From NCBI RefSeq assembly GCF_014673495.1, contig NZ_CP051006.1, positions 248,001-312,000 on the forward strand: 64,000 bases of DNA. Direction: 5' to 3'. The stretch's first letter is position 1. Each line of letters starts with the position of its first letter. Made by a program: the position numbers and the translations under genes. Shown one piece after another: positions 10,449 to 19,523 of the stretch. Below the pieces are notes generated by a model. That model was not told the origin of the DNA. It searched no databases and saw only the letters and a program-made list of their open reading frames with translations. Source of the stretch: Streptomyces griseofuscus. GTDB taxonomy: Bacteria > Actinomycetota > Actinomycetes > Streptomycetales > Streptomycetaceae.

Positions 10449-10511
10449 CGCCCGTTTCACCAGCAAGGACAGCGGCCGACGGCCGTCAACTCCAGGGACA
10501 GCAGGTCTTCC

Positions 10512-11264
10512 ATGAGCTTCCATCAGCAGCGGGTCGTCATCACGGGCGCTTCCCGAGATTTCGGCCGCACGCTCGCCATCCGTTCTGCCCAGAAAGGCGC
10601 GGAGGTGTTCTTGTCCGCCCGTAGCCTGGAGGCGTCGCGGCGTGTTGCGAACGAGATACGCGCGCTGGGTCACGAAAGGGTTCACGCCTTCGCGTGCGAC
10701 CTCAGCGATGCCGCCTCGATCCGGCGGTTCGCCGATGAACTGGCCCAGTCCACCGACCGGGTGGACGTCCTGATCAACAACGGCGCCCGCTGGCTGGAGG
10801 GGCCGGACATCCTCTCCGCCAGCGACGAGGACGTGATCGACACGATCGCCTCCGGAGCCACCGGCACGGTCCTGATGGTGAAACGCCTCCTGCCGCTGCT
10901 GCTGGCGTCCGACCATCCCGACATCGTCAACATGATCTCGGCTGCCGGGCTTCCGGCTCACTACCGCTCCACAGCGCATGACGCGTTCTACGCCGCGAAG
11001 AGCGCGCAGGCCGGCTTCGCCGACATCCTCTCCAGGCGGCTGCGCCCCCGGGGCGTGCGCGTCATCGCGCTCTACCCGCCGGACTTCTCCAACCCTGACC
11101 CGCTGTCGCCGCAGTGGGAGAGTACGCCGCGCGGTTCCGGTGACGTCCTCACAGCCCACTCCGTCGCGGAGTGCGTGTTCTTCGCTCTCGGGCAGCCCCG
11201 GGACTGCTTCATCAAGTCGTTCCACTTCGAGCAGGTTCCAGACGTGCTGACGAACCAGCGGTAG
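10512..11264 (+). CDS. SDR-family oxidoreductase
   Basis: A 250-residue short-chain dehydrogenase. The cofactor loop is TGASRDFG near residue 12, the second motif is NNGA instead of the usual NNAG, and the catalytic set is Ser in NMISAAG, Tyr and Lys in YAAKSAQ. The C-terminal part (YPPDFSNPDPLSPQW) varies between subfamilies and gives no substrate. ATG 10512 follows a weak ribosome site. It is separated from the epimerase by about 100 bases that contain a CRP-like palindrome. Substrate unknown. Confidence 0.85.
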   Translation: MSFHQQRVVITGASRDFGRTLAIRSAQKGAEVFLSARSLEASRRVANEIRALGHERVHAFACDLSDAASIRRFADELAQSTDRVDVLINNGARWLEGPDILSASDEDVIDTIASGATGTVLMVKRLLPLLLASDHPDIVNMISAAGLPAHYRSTAHDAFYAAKSAQAGFADILSRRLRPRGVRVIALYPPDFSNPDPLSPQWESTPRGSGDVLTAHSVAECVFFALGQPRDCFIKSFHFEQVPDVLTNQR

Positions 11265-11281
11265 CGATGCCGGCACCGTCC

Positions 11282-11297
11282 TGTGAAGCGGATCACA
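11282..11297. promoter_or_regulatory. CRP-type palindrome TGTGA-N6-TCACA
   Basis: TGTGAAGCGGATCACA is a perfect two-fold site that matches the GTGA-N6-TCAC core used by CRP-family regulators, including Streptomyces Crp. It is 65 bases upstream of the epimerase start, in the promoter zone. Confidence 0.55.
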
Positions 11298-11361
11298 GCA
11301 GATCATGGAGCGAAGGGGTGTCTCGTCTTTCCGTGTGTAAGCACGATCAAGGGAGGCACTC

Positions 11362-12306
11362 GTGAAGATCTTCGTCGCCGGCGCGACCGGCGCCATCGGC
11401 AGCCGGCTTGTGCCCCAGCTCGTCGCGCGTGGGCACGACGTCGTGGGCACCACCCGGTCCGCCGCAAGGGCCGGTACGCTGCGGGTACTCGGGGCCGAGT
11501 CCGTCGTCATGGACGCGCTGGACCCCGACTCAGTGGCCGACGCAGTGGCCAAGGCCGAGCCTGAGGTGGTCGTCCACCAGCTCACCGCGCTGAGCGGACC
11601 GGCCGATATGAAGAGTGTGAAACGGATGGCGGCGGCCACCAATGAACTGCGCGTCGCTGGGACCGACCATCTGCTGGCAGCCGCACGTGCCGTCGGCGTG
11701 CACAGGTTCGTGGCCCAGAGCAACGCCCTGTGGATGCAGCGCACCGGAGGCTCGGTCGCCGACGAGAGCGGCCGCATCGAGCCGAACCCGCCGGCGGACG
11801 GGGCGGAGGCGGTGGCCGCGCTGCGCCACCTCGAGGACTCGGTGACGGGCATCAGCTGGGCCCAGGGCATCGCACTGCGCTACGGCGGCTTCTACGGGCC
11901 GGGCACCGGCATGAGCGCGGCGCCGGACGCAGTCATGGCCGAGCAGATCCGCAGGCGCAAGTTCCCGATCGTCGGCGGGGGCGGTGGCGTGTGGTCGCTG
12001 GTGCACATCGACGACGCCGCCTCGGCCACGGTCGCGGCCGTCGAACGCGGCACATCCGGGATCTACCACATCGCCGACGACGAGCCCGCGCCGATCCACG
12101 TGTGGCTTCCGGAACTCGCCCGCGCGCTCGGTGCGAAACCGCCGCGCCGCGTCCCTGCGTGGCTCGTCCGTCCCCTGGCCGGCAAGGCTGCGGTGGATAC
12201 CATGACGCAGGCTCGGGGAATCTCCAGCCAGAAGGCCAAGCACGAGCTGGGCTGGACGCTTCGATACCCCAGTTGGCGCACGGGTTTCACCCGGGGATTG
12301 GAGTAG
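11362..12306 (+). CDS. NAD(P)-dependent epimerase/dehydratase
   Basis: A 314-residue extended SDR. The Rossmann loop is GATGAIGSRL at residues 7-16, followed by a typical acidic strand and the segment HQLTALSGP. The active-site region reads SNALWMQRTGG, lacking an obvious YxxxK, as seen in atypical members. The end (KAKHELGWTLRYPSWRTGF) is the usual extended-SDR tail. GTG 11362 follows AAGGGAGG. It sits 6 bases upstream of an ECF41 sigma factor. ECF41 genes are known to pair with carboxymuconolactone decarboxylase, oxidoreductase or epimerase genes, and this is the epimerase type, so this gene is the likely sigma target. Confidence 0.85.
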   Translation: MKIFVAGATGAIGSRLVPQLVARGHDVVGTTRSAARAGTLRVLGAESVVMDALDPDSVADAVAKAEPEVVVHQLTALSGPADMKSVKRMAAATNELRVAGTDHLLAAARAVGVHRFVAQSNALWMQRTGGSVADESGRIEPNPPADGAEAVAALRHLEDSVTGISWAQGIALRYGGFYGPGTGMSAAPDAVMAEQIRRRKFPIVGGGGGVWSLVHIDDAASATVAAVERGTSGIYHIADDEPAPIHVWLPELARALGAKPPRRVPAWLVRPLAGKAAVDTMTQARGISSQKAKHELGWTLRYPSWRTGFTRGLE

Positions 12307-12312
12307 CCGGAC

Positions 12313-13239
12313 ATGTCTGACTCCGATCTGTACAAAGAGCTGCGCCCCCCGGCGTTCGCGATCGCCTACCGCATGCTCGGCAGCGTGAGCGAGGCCGAGG
12401 ACGTCGTGCAGGAGACGTTCCTGCGAATGCACCAGACCCTGCAACGCCACGAGCCCATCGCCTCTCCACGCGCGTACATCGCCACGCTGACCACCCGGTT
12501 GGCCATCGACCATCTCCGCTCGGCACGCGTGCGGCGGGAGAGTTACGTCGGTGAGTGGCTCCCGGAGCCGCTGGTCACCGGTCCGACGCCGGCCGACCTC
12601 GCCGAGACGGCCGACTCGCTGTCGCTGGCGTTCCTGGTGCTGCTGGAGAGCCTGTCCCCGCGCCAGCGGGCAGCCTTCCTGCTGCGCGAGGTGTTCGACT
12701 ACCCGTACCCACAGATCGCCGAGATCCTCGGGACCAATGTCGACGGCACGCGGCACCTGGTAGCCCGGGCGCGCAATCACCTCTGTGAGCGCCGGCCGCG
12801 CTACCACGCTTCAAGGCGGCAACGGGAGCAGCTGGCCAAACGGTTCGTCGCCGCCGCCCAGAACGGCGATCTGGGGGCGCTGGAGGCGCTTCTGGCCCAG
12901 GACGTGGCGCTGCACGGCGACGGCGGCGGCAAGGTGCCAGCACTCGGCCGGATGGTGAGCGGCCGGGAGCGCGTAGCACGAACAGTGCTCCGGGGGTTCT
13001 CCGTGTACGCGCACCACGGCGTGCACATCCGCCTCACCGACGTCAACGGCCAGCCCGGCGCCCTGGCGTTCGACGAGCGGCACCGGCTGGTCGGCGTCAT
13101 GGGATTCGACATCGCCGAGGGCCGCATCCATTCGATCCACTCCGTCAACAACCCCGACAAGCTGCACCACCTCGGCCAGGTCAGCGATCTCGGCCTCGAT
13201 GTGCGCGCGAGCGGTCACCGAGCCGACGGCAACAGCTGA
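12313..13239 (+). CDS. ECF41 (SigJ-type) RNA polymerase sigma factor
   Basis: A 308-residue ECF sigma factor. Region 2 (residues about 10-75) has AYRMLGSVSEAEDVVQETFLR; region 4 (about 110-165) has LSPRQRAAFLLREVFDYPYPQIAEILG. The remaining C-terminal half is a SnoaL/NTF2-like domain ending with the NPDKL motif that marks ECF41. In this family the fused domain acts as a built-in inhibitor and activator of the sigma part, so no separate anti-sigma factor is expected, and none is here. GGAG precedes ATG 12313. It forms one unit with the epimerase. Confidence 0.9.
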   Translation: MSDSDLYKELRPPAFAIAYRMLGSVSEAEDVVQETFLRMHQTLQRHEPIASPRAYIATLTTRLAIDHLRSARVRRESYVGEWLPEPLVTGPTPADLAETADSLSLAFLVLLESLSPRQRAAFLLREVFDYPYPQIAEILGTNVDGTRHLVARARNHLCERRPRYHASRRQREQLAKRFVAAAQNGDLGALEALLAQDVALHGDGGGKVPALGRMVSGRERVARTVLRGFSVYAHHGVHIRLTDVNGQPGALAFDERHRLVGVMGFDIAEGRIHSIHSVNNPDKLHHLGQVSDLGLDVRASGHRADGNS

Positions 13240-13339
13240 ACGGCTGGTCGCCCTCTTTTCACCGGCAGGTTGCCGCCCGATCATCTGTCACGGTCCGCAC
13301 CCCGAATCAGCGGCGGACGGTCGCGCGCTCAATCGCCTC

Positions 13340-13897
13340 CACGCCCCATGGACGAGGGAGCCTGCCCGAGGAAGGCGCGTGCCGTGCGGGCCAGGTGGGC
13401 ATGGTCGGCGAAGCCCGCTGTAGCCGCGGCCGCCGTCGACCCGGACCTGCCGAGCGCGGACATCCGCATCGGCTGCGCCCGCTGTTCAGCTGTCGACGGC
13501 GGCCAGTACGTACTGGCGATCCCGGCCCAGCGACCTCGCCCAGTAGCCAAGATCACCTGTGGCGGCGCCGAGTCGGCGCCGACCCCAGAGCACCCCGTCG
13601 GGCCTTCGGGGTGACGGGTGGACCGAGAATGATCGCCCCGGTGCCGGCCACAGGGGCCGGCGAGTACCGGAGGGACGAGTTGCACAACGCGGGGCGCCCG
13701 CAGAGTGCTTCGGCGCGGAGCCTTTCGACGGCGGTGCTCTCCGTCGCGCAGGCTTCCGGCCCCAGCCAGGCCTGCGCGACGAGTTCGGCGCCGGCGACAC
13801 GGTCACGGCTCGCAGACCGCCACTCACGCTCCCCCGTCCCGTCCACATCGACCGCTGCAATGGGCCGACTGCTGCGCATGAGATCGGACAAAACCAC
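13340..13897 (-). pseudogene. Decayed gene with AraC-like C-terminus
   Basis: The 3' end in one minus frame reads TAGFADHAHLARTARAFLG, the second helix-turn-helix of AraC-family regulators. Upstream, another minus frame (13553-13897) is open and protein-like (ERLRAEALCGRPALCNSS), probably the rest of the same gene after a frameshift. I cannot identify the N-terminal part. The region otherwise contains nothing coherent. Confidence 0.35.
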
Positions 13898-13969
13898 GCG
13901 TGGGGCCGATGCCGGGCGGGTGACCCGGCAGCGGGCCGGTAGGGCTGGTCGTGGTGCCTCGGCCGCCCG

Positions 13970-15244
13970 TCAGCGGGTGACGGTCACGGTGGTGGTCTCG
14001 GGGTTGCTGCTGTCGCCCTGGTAGACGGTGTCACCGCTGTAGACAGCAGTGATGGTGTGTGTGCCAGTGGTGTGGAAGGCGGTGACCAGGCCGGCGGCGG
14101 CGCAGCGGCCGAGGCCCAGGAGCAGGCGTGTGCTACCGAGGGTCTCGCCGGTGGTGGTGTCGGTGAAAGTGACGGTGCCGGTGGGCCTGGTCGTGGAGCC
14201 CGCGGTGGGACAGACCAGGTCGCTGAGGACGAGCGGAAGGCCGACGCGCGTGTGGGGGAGCATCGCGGTCAGCACGGTCGTCACGGGCTTGCCGGGAGTC
14301 GTGTAGCTGATGGTGATGCTCGCGGCGCTACTCGTGAGCGTGGGCCCGGTGCCGCCTGCGGGGACGAGGGACGATCCGCCGCCACCGCCCCCCGCGCTGC
14401 CGAACGGAGTGGCCAGGCCGTTGAGGCTGCCGCCACCGCCACCGCCATAGAGGCCGCCACCGCCCGCGCCGCCCGTCCCGGCACCGCCGTTGCCGCCGGT
14501 GCCGAGTGCACCGGAACCGCCGGGAGTGCCACCCGGGGCGCTTCCGCCCGCGCCTCCCTGGGTGCCGGTGCCGGCACCGCCACCCATTCCTCCGTCGCAT
14601 GCCCCGTTCTGGCCGGGCTGCCCGGCGTCACCACCATGGCTTCCCGGGCAGGACGAGCTGAAGACCTCGCCTGCCCCGCCGCCGCCCGCGGCCACAATGA
14701 GCCGGGAGTCGGTGGTGGTCAGGGGCGTGGCGGCCGGCTGCGTGCGGACGTCGGAGGCACCGCCCCCTCCGCCGCCGAAGCGGCTGGTGCCTCCGCCGTT
14801 GAAGCCGCCGATGCACGGCGAGAACACGTAACAGGCCGACGTGTTGATCGGGACGCCGCCGACCTCGACGTAGAGGGTCTGACCGGCGGTCAGGCCGCCG
14901 AGGGTGCCCGAAACCTGAGCGCCACGGCCGCCGGCCGTGTTGTTGACGCCCTCCAGGCCGCCGGCCGCGCCGATCGCCGTGACGTCGACCTGGGAGACGC
15001 CGCCGGGGACAGTGAAGGCCTGCTCCGCACCAGTGAAGGCGAACGTGCAGGTGGTGGTGGGGCCAGAGACTGTGCAGGAGCCCTGCGCATGCGCGGTCCC
15101 CGGCAGTACCAGCGGGGCGACGGCGGCTGCGCAGAACACCCCGGCCGCGACGGTCGCCGCGCGGCCCCGGAGAGCAGCCGAAAATACACGGTGCCCTGCA
15201 CCAGGACGTTGCCGGTCAGCTGCGGACAATGGTGAGAACGTCAC
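13970..15244 (-). CDS. Secreted Gly-rich protein with Ig-like C-terminal domain
   Basis: A 424-residue exported protein. After GTG 15244 (GGAG seven bases before it) comes a long signal peptide: basic start, hydrophobic core near residues 28-48 (AATVAAGVFCAAAVAPLVLP) and cleavage after AHA. A short domain with paired Cys follows (CTVSGPTTTCTF), then a beta-rich domain, then about 150 residues made largely of Gly with Ala, Thr and Ser, broken by FGGGGGGASDV and GGGGGSLNG. The last 100 residues resemble a bacterial Ig-like repeat (TVTFTDTTTGETLG, HTITAVYSGD). It is likely an extracellular structural or surface protein, but no enzyme motif is visible. There is no sortase signal. Neighbours are regulator remnants. 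Confidence 0.75.
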   Translation of the reverse strand: MTFSPLSAADRQRPGAGHRVFSAALRGRAATVAAGVFCAAAVAPLVLPGTAHAQGSCTVSGPTTTCTFAFTGAEQAFTVPGGVSQVDVTAIGAAGGLEGVNNTAGGRGAQVSGTLGGLTAGQTLYVEVGGVPINTSACYVFSPCIGGFNGGGTSRFGGGGGGASDVRTQPAATPLTTTDSRLIVAAGGGGAGEVFSSSCPGSHGGDAGQPGQNGACDGGMGGGAGTGTQGGAGGSAPGGTPGGSGALGTGGNGGAGTGGAGGGGLYGGGGGGSLNGLATPFGSAGGGGGGSSLVPAGGTGPTLTSSAASITISYTTPGKPVTTVLTAMLPHTRVGLPLVLSDLVCPTAGSTTRPTGTVTFTDTTTGETLGSTRLLLGLGRCAAAGLVTAFHTTGTHTITAVYSGDTVYQGDSSNPETTTVTVTR

Positions 15245-15663
15245 GATCCACTCCAGGAGGCGGATAAGGACAAGCTGGCGCGAGGTCTTTCCGCCACTGT
15301 CGATCACGCAGCCCGGTTCATGGCATCGTGCCGCTCTGACACACCGACACCTCACACCAGCGGACGCCCACCTGGCCTTCGTCAGCAACCCCTGGACCGA
15401 GCGCGCCACCAACCATGCACACAACCAGCCGGCAAAGTGACCGGACGCGACAGTTCGACCCCCGCCGCCCCGAAGACCCGCCTCTCCTCGGCCGAGGGGC
15501 CACTACGGCTCCAACCGACTGGCGCGGTCGCCGACACCAGCGGCGACCTGCCGTGCACATTGGCACCAGTCGCGGGCGGTCCGCACTGTCCCGACCCCAG
15601 GCGGCGGGGTATCCGGTTCGCTTGCGCCACACAGCCGATCATGGTTCCGGCCGGCAGGACGGC
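15245..15663. other. Intergenic plus degenerate 5' part of XRE remnant
   Basis: Contains the promoter side of the secreted-protein gene (15245-15330). Beyond that I see no supported gene, terminator or repeat; the end of the segment probably held the lost N-terminus of the following XRE-type remnant. Confidence 0.4.
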
Positions 15664-16130
15664 GGTCTGACGGAGGCTGAGATCGCCAGGGCGGCCGGGA
15701 CCAGCGACCGAGCAGTGAGCTTCTACCTGAGCGGTCGGCGGCACCCACAGGCCGAGGTGCTGCCCCGCCTGGCCCACGCGGTCGGGGTGGCTGATCCGCT
15801 CGGCCTGTGCGGTCTACCGAAGGACGGCGAGCGGATCGTCCACCTGTGCGTGCGGGCCGCGAAGAGCCGGGCGAAGATGGCAGCCGAGCTCGGCTGGCAC
15901 CGGCGACCTACCGGGGGTGGGAGGCCCGCGGCCACGCCCCGGACAAGATGGCCGACCCCCGCGACGGCTGGGAGGAGAACCCCCAGCGGCCTGGCTGGGG
16001 CTGGCGGGTGCACACCCCGTCCTTCATCAGGCCCATGGTCGAGAAGGGCGCGAGCATCAAAGGCACTTGGCGGCCGGTTTGCTTTACTCGTGTGGACCGT
16101 ACCCCGGTGATCCAGTACCGCGCAGGTTGA
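15664..16130 (+). pseudogene. XRE-type helix-turn-helix regulator remnant
   Basis: A clear HTH reads LTEAEIARAAGTSDRAVSFY then SGRRHPQAEVLPRLA, followed by a second HTH start (AAKSRAKMAAELGW). Just after 15895 the coding sequence moves to another frame, giving ATYRGWEARGHAPDKM and the rest to TGA at about 16130. The N-terminus lacks a start. So this is a regulator broken by truncation and a one-base shift. Confidence 0.5.
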
Positions 16131-16137
16131 AAGAGGC

Positions 16138-16482
16138 TCACTGGGTGGGTGCCTCGGCGAGCGAGAGGCTGTTGCCGTCGGGATCCAGCACGACGACGTG
16201 GCGTACGCCGTTGCTGTAGGTCTCGAGGGGTTCGTGGTCGATCCCGTGTGCGGCCAGTCGGGCCAGGATGTCGTCGAGGCCGTGCACGCCGAGGGTGATC
16301 ATGGCTTCGCCTACTCGCTCAGCGCGCACGTCTCGATCGTCAACGACAACCCACGCGTTCTCGCCGACCCGCCACAGGTACTCCTCGCCAATGATCTCGT
16401 CCGCCGGGCACCCGAAGAACACCTCATACCACTCCAGTGCCTTGATCCGGTTACTCACGCACATGACGCTGTACAGGTCCAC
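16138..16482 (-). CDS. VOC (glyoxalase/bleomycin-resistance fold) protein
   Basis: A single-domain protein of about 114 residues with the paired beta-alpha-beta-beta-beta units of the vicinal oxygen chelate fold: VDLYSVMCVSNRIKALEWYE, then WVVVDDRDV, ITLGVHGLDDILARLAAHG and the end VVLDPDGNSLSLAE. Such proteins bind a metal or a drug; the small size and DPDGN ending are common in glyoxalase-like proteins of unknown substrate. I prefer GTG 16482 because GAGGAG lies eight bases upstream; GTG 16491 is too close to that ribosome site. Confidence 0.8.
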   Translation of the reverse strand: MDLYSVMCVSNRIKALEWYEVFFGCPADEIIGEEYLWRVGENAWVVVDDRDVRAERVGEAMITLGVHGLDDILARLAAHGIDHEPLETYSNGVRHVVVLDPDGNSLSLAEAPTQ

Positions 16483-16708
16483 TCGGATCACTCCTCATAG
16501 TCGTTTCGGAAGTTGGACCACTCCCGTGGCCAGAACTCATCGGAGGAGGTAGCCCGGTTCTCCACAAGGAAGGTGAGGCCAGGCGCCGTTGGGGTCATCG
16601 AACCCCTGCCAACCTCGCATGTCGGCTGAGCAGTTGGCCTGACAGAGGGATGAAGCCACTGGTAGATGGGTTTTCGACCAAGAGAACCGTTTCCACCAGG
16701 GGCTTCGC

Positions 16709-17361
16709 ATGCTTGTCGACCCGTCCGGCGTCGACGTGTCCAGTTCCGCCCTCCGCTTCCTCGCCACCCGCCTGAGGGAACACCGTCGCGCTCTCGGCAC
16801 TCGATGGCGTCGCTTGAGCGCGGGGCGGCAGGCCCTGCTCACCCTTACCCACCTCCGCAACGGCCAGCCTTATGCCCAGCGCGCGGTCGGTTTCCGGATC
16901 GGCATCACCACCGTCTACCGGTACGTCACCGAGGCCGTCGAACTCCTGGCTGCCCCCGCCCCCACGCTCGCCGAAGCAGTACGGTCCGCGTCGATGAAGG
17001 CGTACCTGATCCTGGACGGGACGCTTCTGCCGATCGACCGGATCGCCGCCGACCGTCCCTTTCTACTCGGGCAAACACAAGAAGCACGGTATGAACGTGC
17101 AGGTCATAGCCGACCCGAAGGGGCGCCTCCTCAGGGCTTCACCTGCCCTGGCCAGCGCCGTCCATGACGTCCGGGCCGCACGTCAACAGGTCCCACGCGA
17201 CGGTCCGGGCACTGGTCGAACAAGCCATCGCCATCCTCAGGTCCTGGCGGCTCCTGCGTAAACTGCGCTGCTCGACGACCCGGATCACGAGCCTCGTCCG
17301 TGCGATCCTCACTCTCCATCTGACCAGCTCAGACTGAAGTCGGAAAGGGCTCACTGCAACG
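16709..17361 (+). mobile_element. IS5-type transposase, frameshifted and internally deleted
   Basis: The N-terminal part (HLRNGQPYAQRAVGFRIG, then YRYVTEAVELL, then YLILDGTLLPIDRIAADRP) is the start of a DDE transposase of the IS5-like group. Near 17060 the frame shifts (next KHKKHGMNVQVIADPKGRL), then about 80 residues are missing before VEQAIAILRSWRLLRKLRC, ending at TGA 17334-17336. The DDE triad is therefore incomplete. The sequence at 17341-17361 (GGAAAGGGCTCACTGCAAC) looks like the right end; I could not find its left partner. Confidence 0.75.
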
Positions 17362-17461
17362 GACTCGGGCCGACTGGGAAGCCGAGTGCCGGCGCTGGAA
17401 CCGGGAGAACTGGGACTACGCGGCAGACCTCGCTCAGGTCGCCGAGCACGCCCGCCGCTGA
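17362..17461 (+). pseudogene. Tail of an ORF cut by the IS element
   Basis: Directly after the IS right end the frame reads RTRADWEAECRRWNRENW and DYAADLAQVAEHARR to TGA 17459-17461. This looks like the C-terminus of a real protein whose body lay where the IS inserted. Not recognised. Confidence 0.35.
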
Positions 17462-17499
17462 CGTGCCGTACTTGCCTTACGGCTCCTGAGCACCCCAGA

Positions 17500-19416
17500 T
17501 AAGAGCAACTCTTCTAGCCGGAGCAGTACCTCCGCGCCGAGTGCGGGTCGGGGACCAGGTCCCGGCCGCAGCCACCGAGGGGCGGTGTCCTCCGGTGCGA
17601 ACGGCCTCCAACACCGCCAGGGTGATACCCGGAGCGCCGGTGATCGCCCACAGGGCGACCGCCGCCGTCGCCCCCCGTATTCGGCGTTCTCCATGACCTC
17701 ACGCACCCGTCCGGCGTGCGCCGCGGCGGCGGGGCCGAAGTCGGACAGGAGGAGGACCGGCCCGTACGGCGACATCTGCTCGTCGTGCACCGCTCGCCCG
17801 GGAGCCGCAGGGCGGTGCCGTCGTCGCTCCCTGCGATGCGCCACGCGGCCCACGCGATCCTGTGATGGTTGCCCGGGTGGTCGAGGACGACCGCGTCGCG
17901 CACGGCGGACGCCGTCGAGGCGGCACCGGGACCCATCGCCAGCAGCACGTCGACCACGCGCAACGAATACCGCGTGTCCTTCAGGAGCAGCAGGACGACG
18001 GGGAGCACGGGCAGCGCGTCCGGCCCCCACTCTTCGGCGACGTGCAGCAAGGTGCCCATGATCTCGCCGTGGTCGCCGTGCCGCTCGTGGTCCTGCCGCA
18101 CCTCCTCCAGCAGTGCGGGCAGCAGGACGTCCGCGTGCTCGCGCAGCGGCGCGAGGACTTCGTGTATCTCCGGCCGACGCGAATCGCCGCCACCCAGCTG
18201 CGCCCGAACTGCTCCCGGTAGGGCGCCCAGAGCGACTCGACCAGGCCGGGGAGGCCGCGGGGATCGCCCAGCCGTACCAGGGCCCAACGTGCGAAGTCGC
18301 CGACGGTCCCCTCGATCCAGGAAATCTCGTCGGTCCCGGGATCGTCGAGCAGTGCCGCCAGGCGGTCGGCGTACGGGCCGGAGTCAGGGGCGAGCATTGC
18401 GAGGAGGTGCGCGGCCTTGAGCCGGACGCAGTCGTCGGCACAGTCCAGCAGCCGTGCCGCGAGGGGCAGCACCGTCGGTGCGGCGGAACGCCGCAGCACC
18501 AGGTGCCGCCACGCCTCGTCCAGGACGACCCGGCGCAGCCCGTCGTCCGCGGTGCGTTCCGCCGCCTCGGCCAGCCGGGTCACGAACGACAGGGCAACTA
18601 AAAGGACGTGGTCGAGGAGACCGGACACCCATGCGGCGACGTCGTCACGGGTGAAGGGAGTCTCGACGTCCGGCAGCCACCAGATCCGCTCGAACCGGGG
18701 GCGTACGGCCGGATCGGCGAGGACTTCCAACAGCAGATTGGCATGCCGGAGGGGGGTATCGCGGTCGAGGGAGGCCCGGGTGATCACGGCCGCCACTTTC
18801 ATCACCGGCTCGTCGTCGCGCAGCACACGGCTCAGCACCGCCTCCACCGCGGCGGCGAACCGGTGCCGTCCGTCGGGAGATCCGGTCTCGGACGTGCCGT
18901 CGGTCGTCTTGGCGCGGGTGCCCAGAGCCAGCAGGAGGGGCAGGCGTACGGCCGGGTCCGTCTCGGCGTGCCCCCGTTCCAGCAGCGCGTCGTCGTCCGC
19001 GAGGAGGAGGGCGGCCCGCCGGACGCTCGGCGCGGGGTCCGCGAGGAACGCCGTGATCTTGTCGCCCTGACGCCGCCACTCCTCCCGCCACGCTCCGTGC
19101 GTGTCCTGTGCACCGGCGTCGCGCGCCGCACCGTTCAGGTCGCCGACAGTTCGACGAGAGTGACTCGTGCGCCGTTTGCGGGATCGGAGGCAAGCGCCGT
19201 GAGGAACGGCAGGGCCGCAGCCGCGACCGACGGCAGCCCGCCTCCCTGGGCGAACAGGCAGGAATACAGCGGGTGGCAGTCCTTCTCCGCCGCCGCCGGG
19301 CCTCGCCTGACCAGGCGGCGCAGCGCTCGCGGGACCTCCTTGACCGGATGGTGCTCCGGCACGCCCGTCCGGAACCCGCCCCGGTCCACCGCCTCCACCG
19401 CCTCGACTGAAGCCAC
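17500..19416 (-). pseudogene. HEAT-repeat protein, multiple frameshifts
   Basis: A protein of about 640 residues in the minus direction from ATG 19416. The opening frame has PHPVKEVPRALRRLV-like residues and SCLFAQGGGLPSVAAAALPF, then shifts (near 19140) to a long frame with repeated helix pairs: SVRRAALLLADDDALLERGH, DDEPVMKVAAVITRASLD, CVRLKAAHLLAMLAPDSGPY. It shifts again near 18190 (LREHADVLLPALLEEV, DALPVLPVVLLLLKDTRYSL), and again near 17800 and 17670. The repeats identify a HEAT/Armadillo-like scaffold, function unknown. At least four shifts make it a pseudogene unless the sequence is poor here. The exact 3' end is uncertain. Confidence 0.6.
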
Positions 19417-19523
19417 TGCCGCGGATCACACCGAGCGTCCCTCACGCGGCCCCTCCCCCGTACCACACCCTTCTCGGTCCGGAAGGAGTGCGACTACAAA
19501 GCATATGGCGCAGAATGCGTCAT

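Noticed and set aside
14057..15235. Plus-strand frame opposite the Gly-rich protein
   Set aside because: Its Gly/Ala/Arg content is a reflection of the repeated GGC/GCC codons of the real gene.
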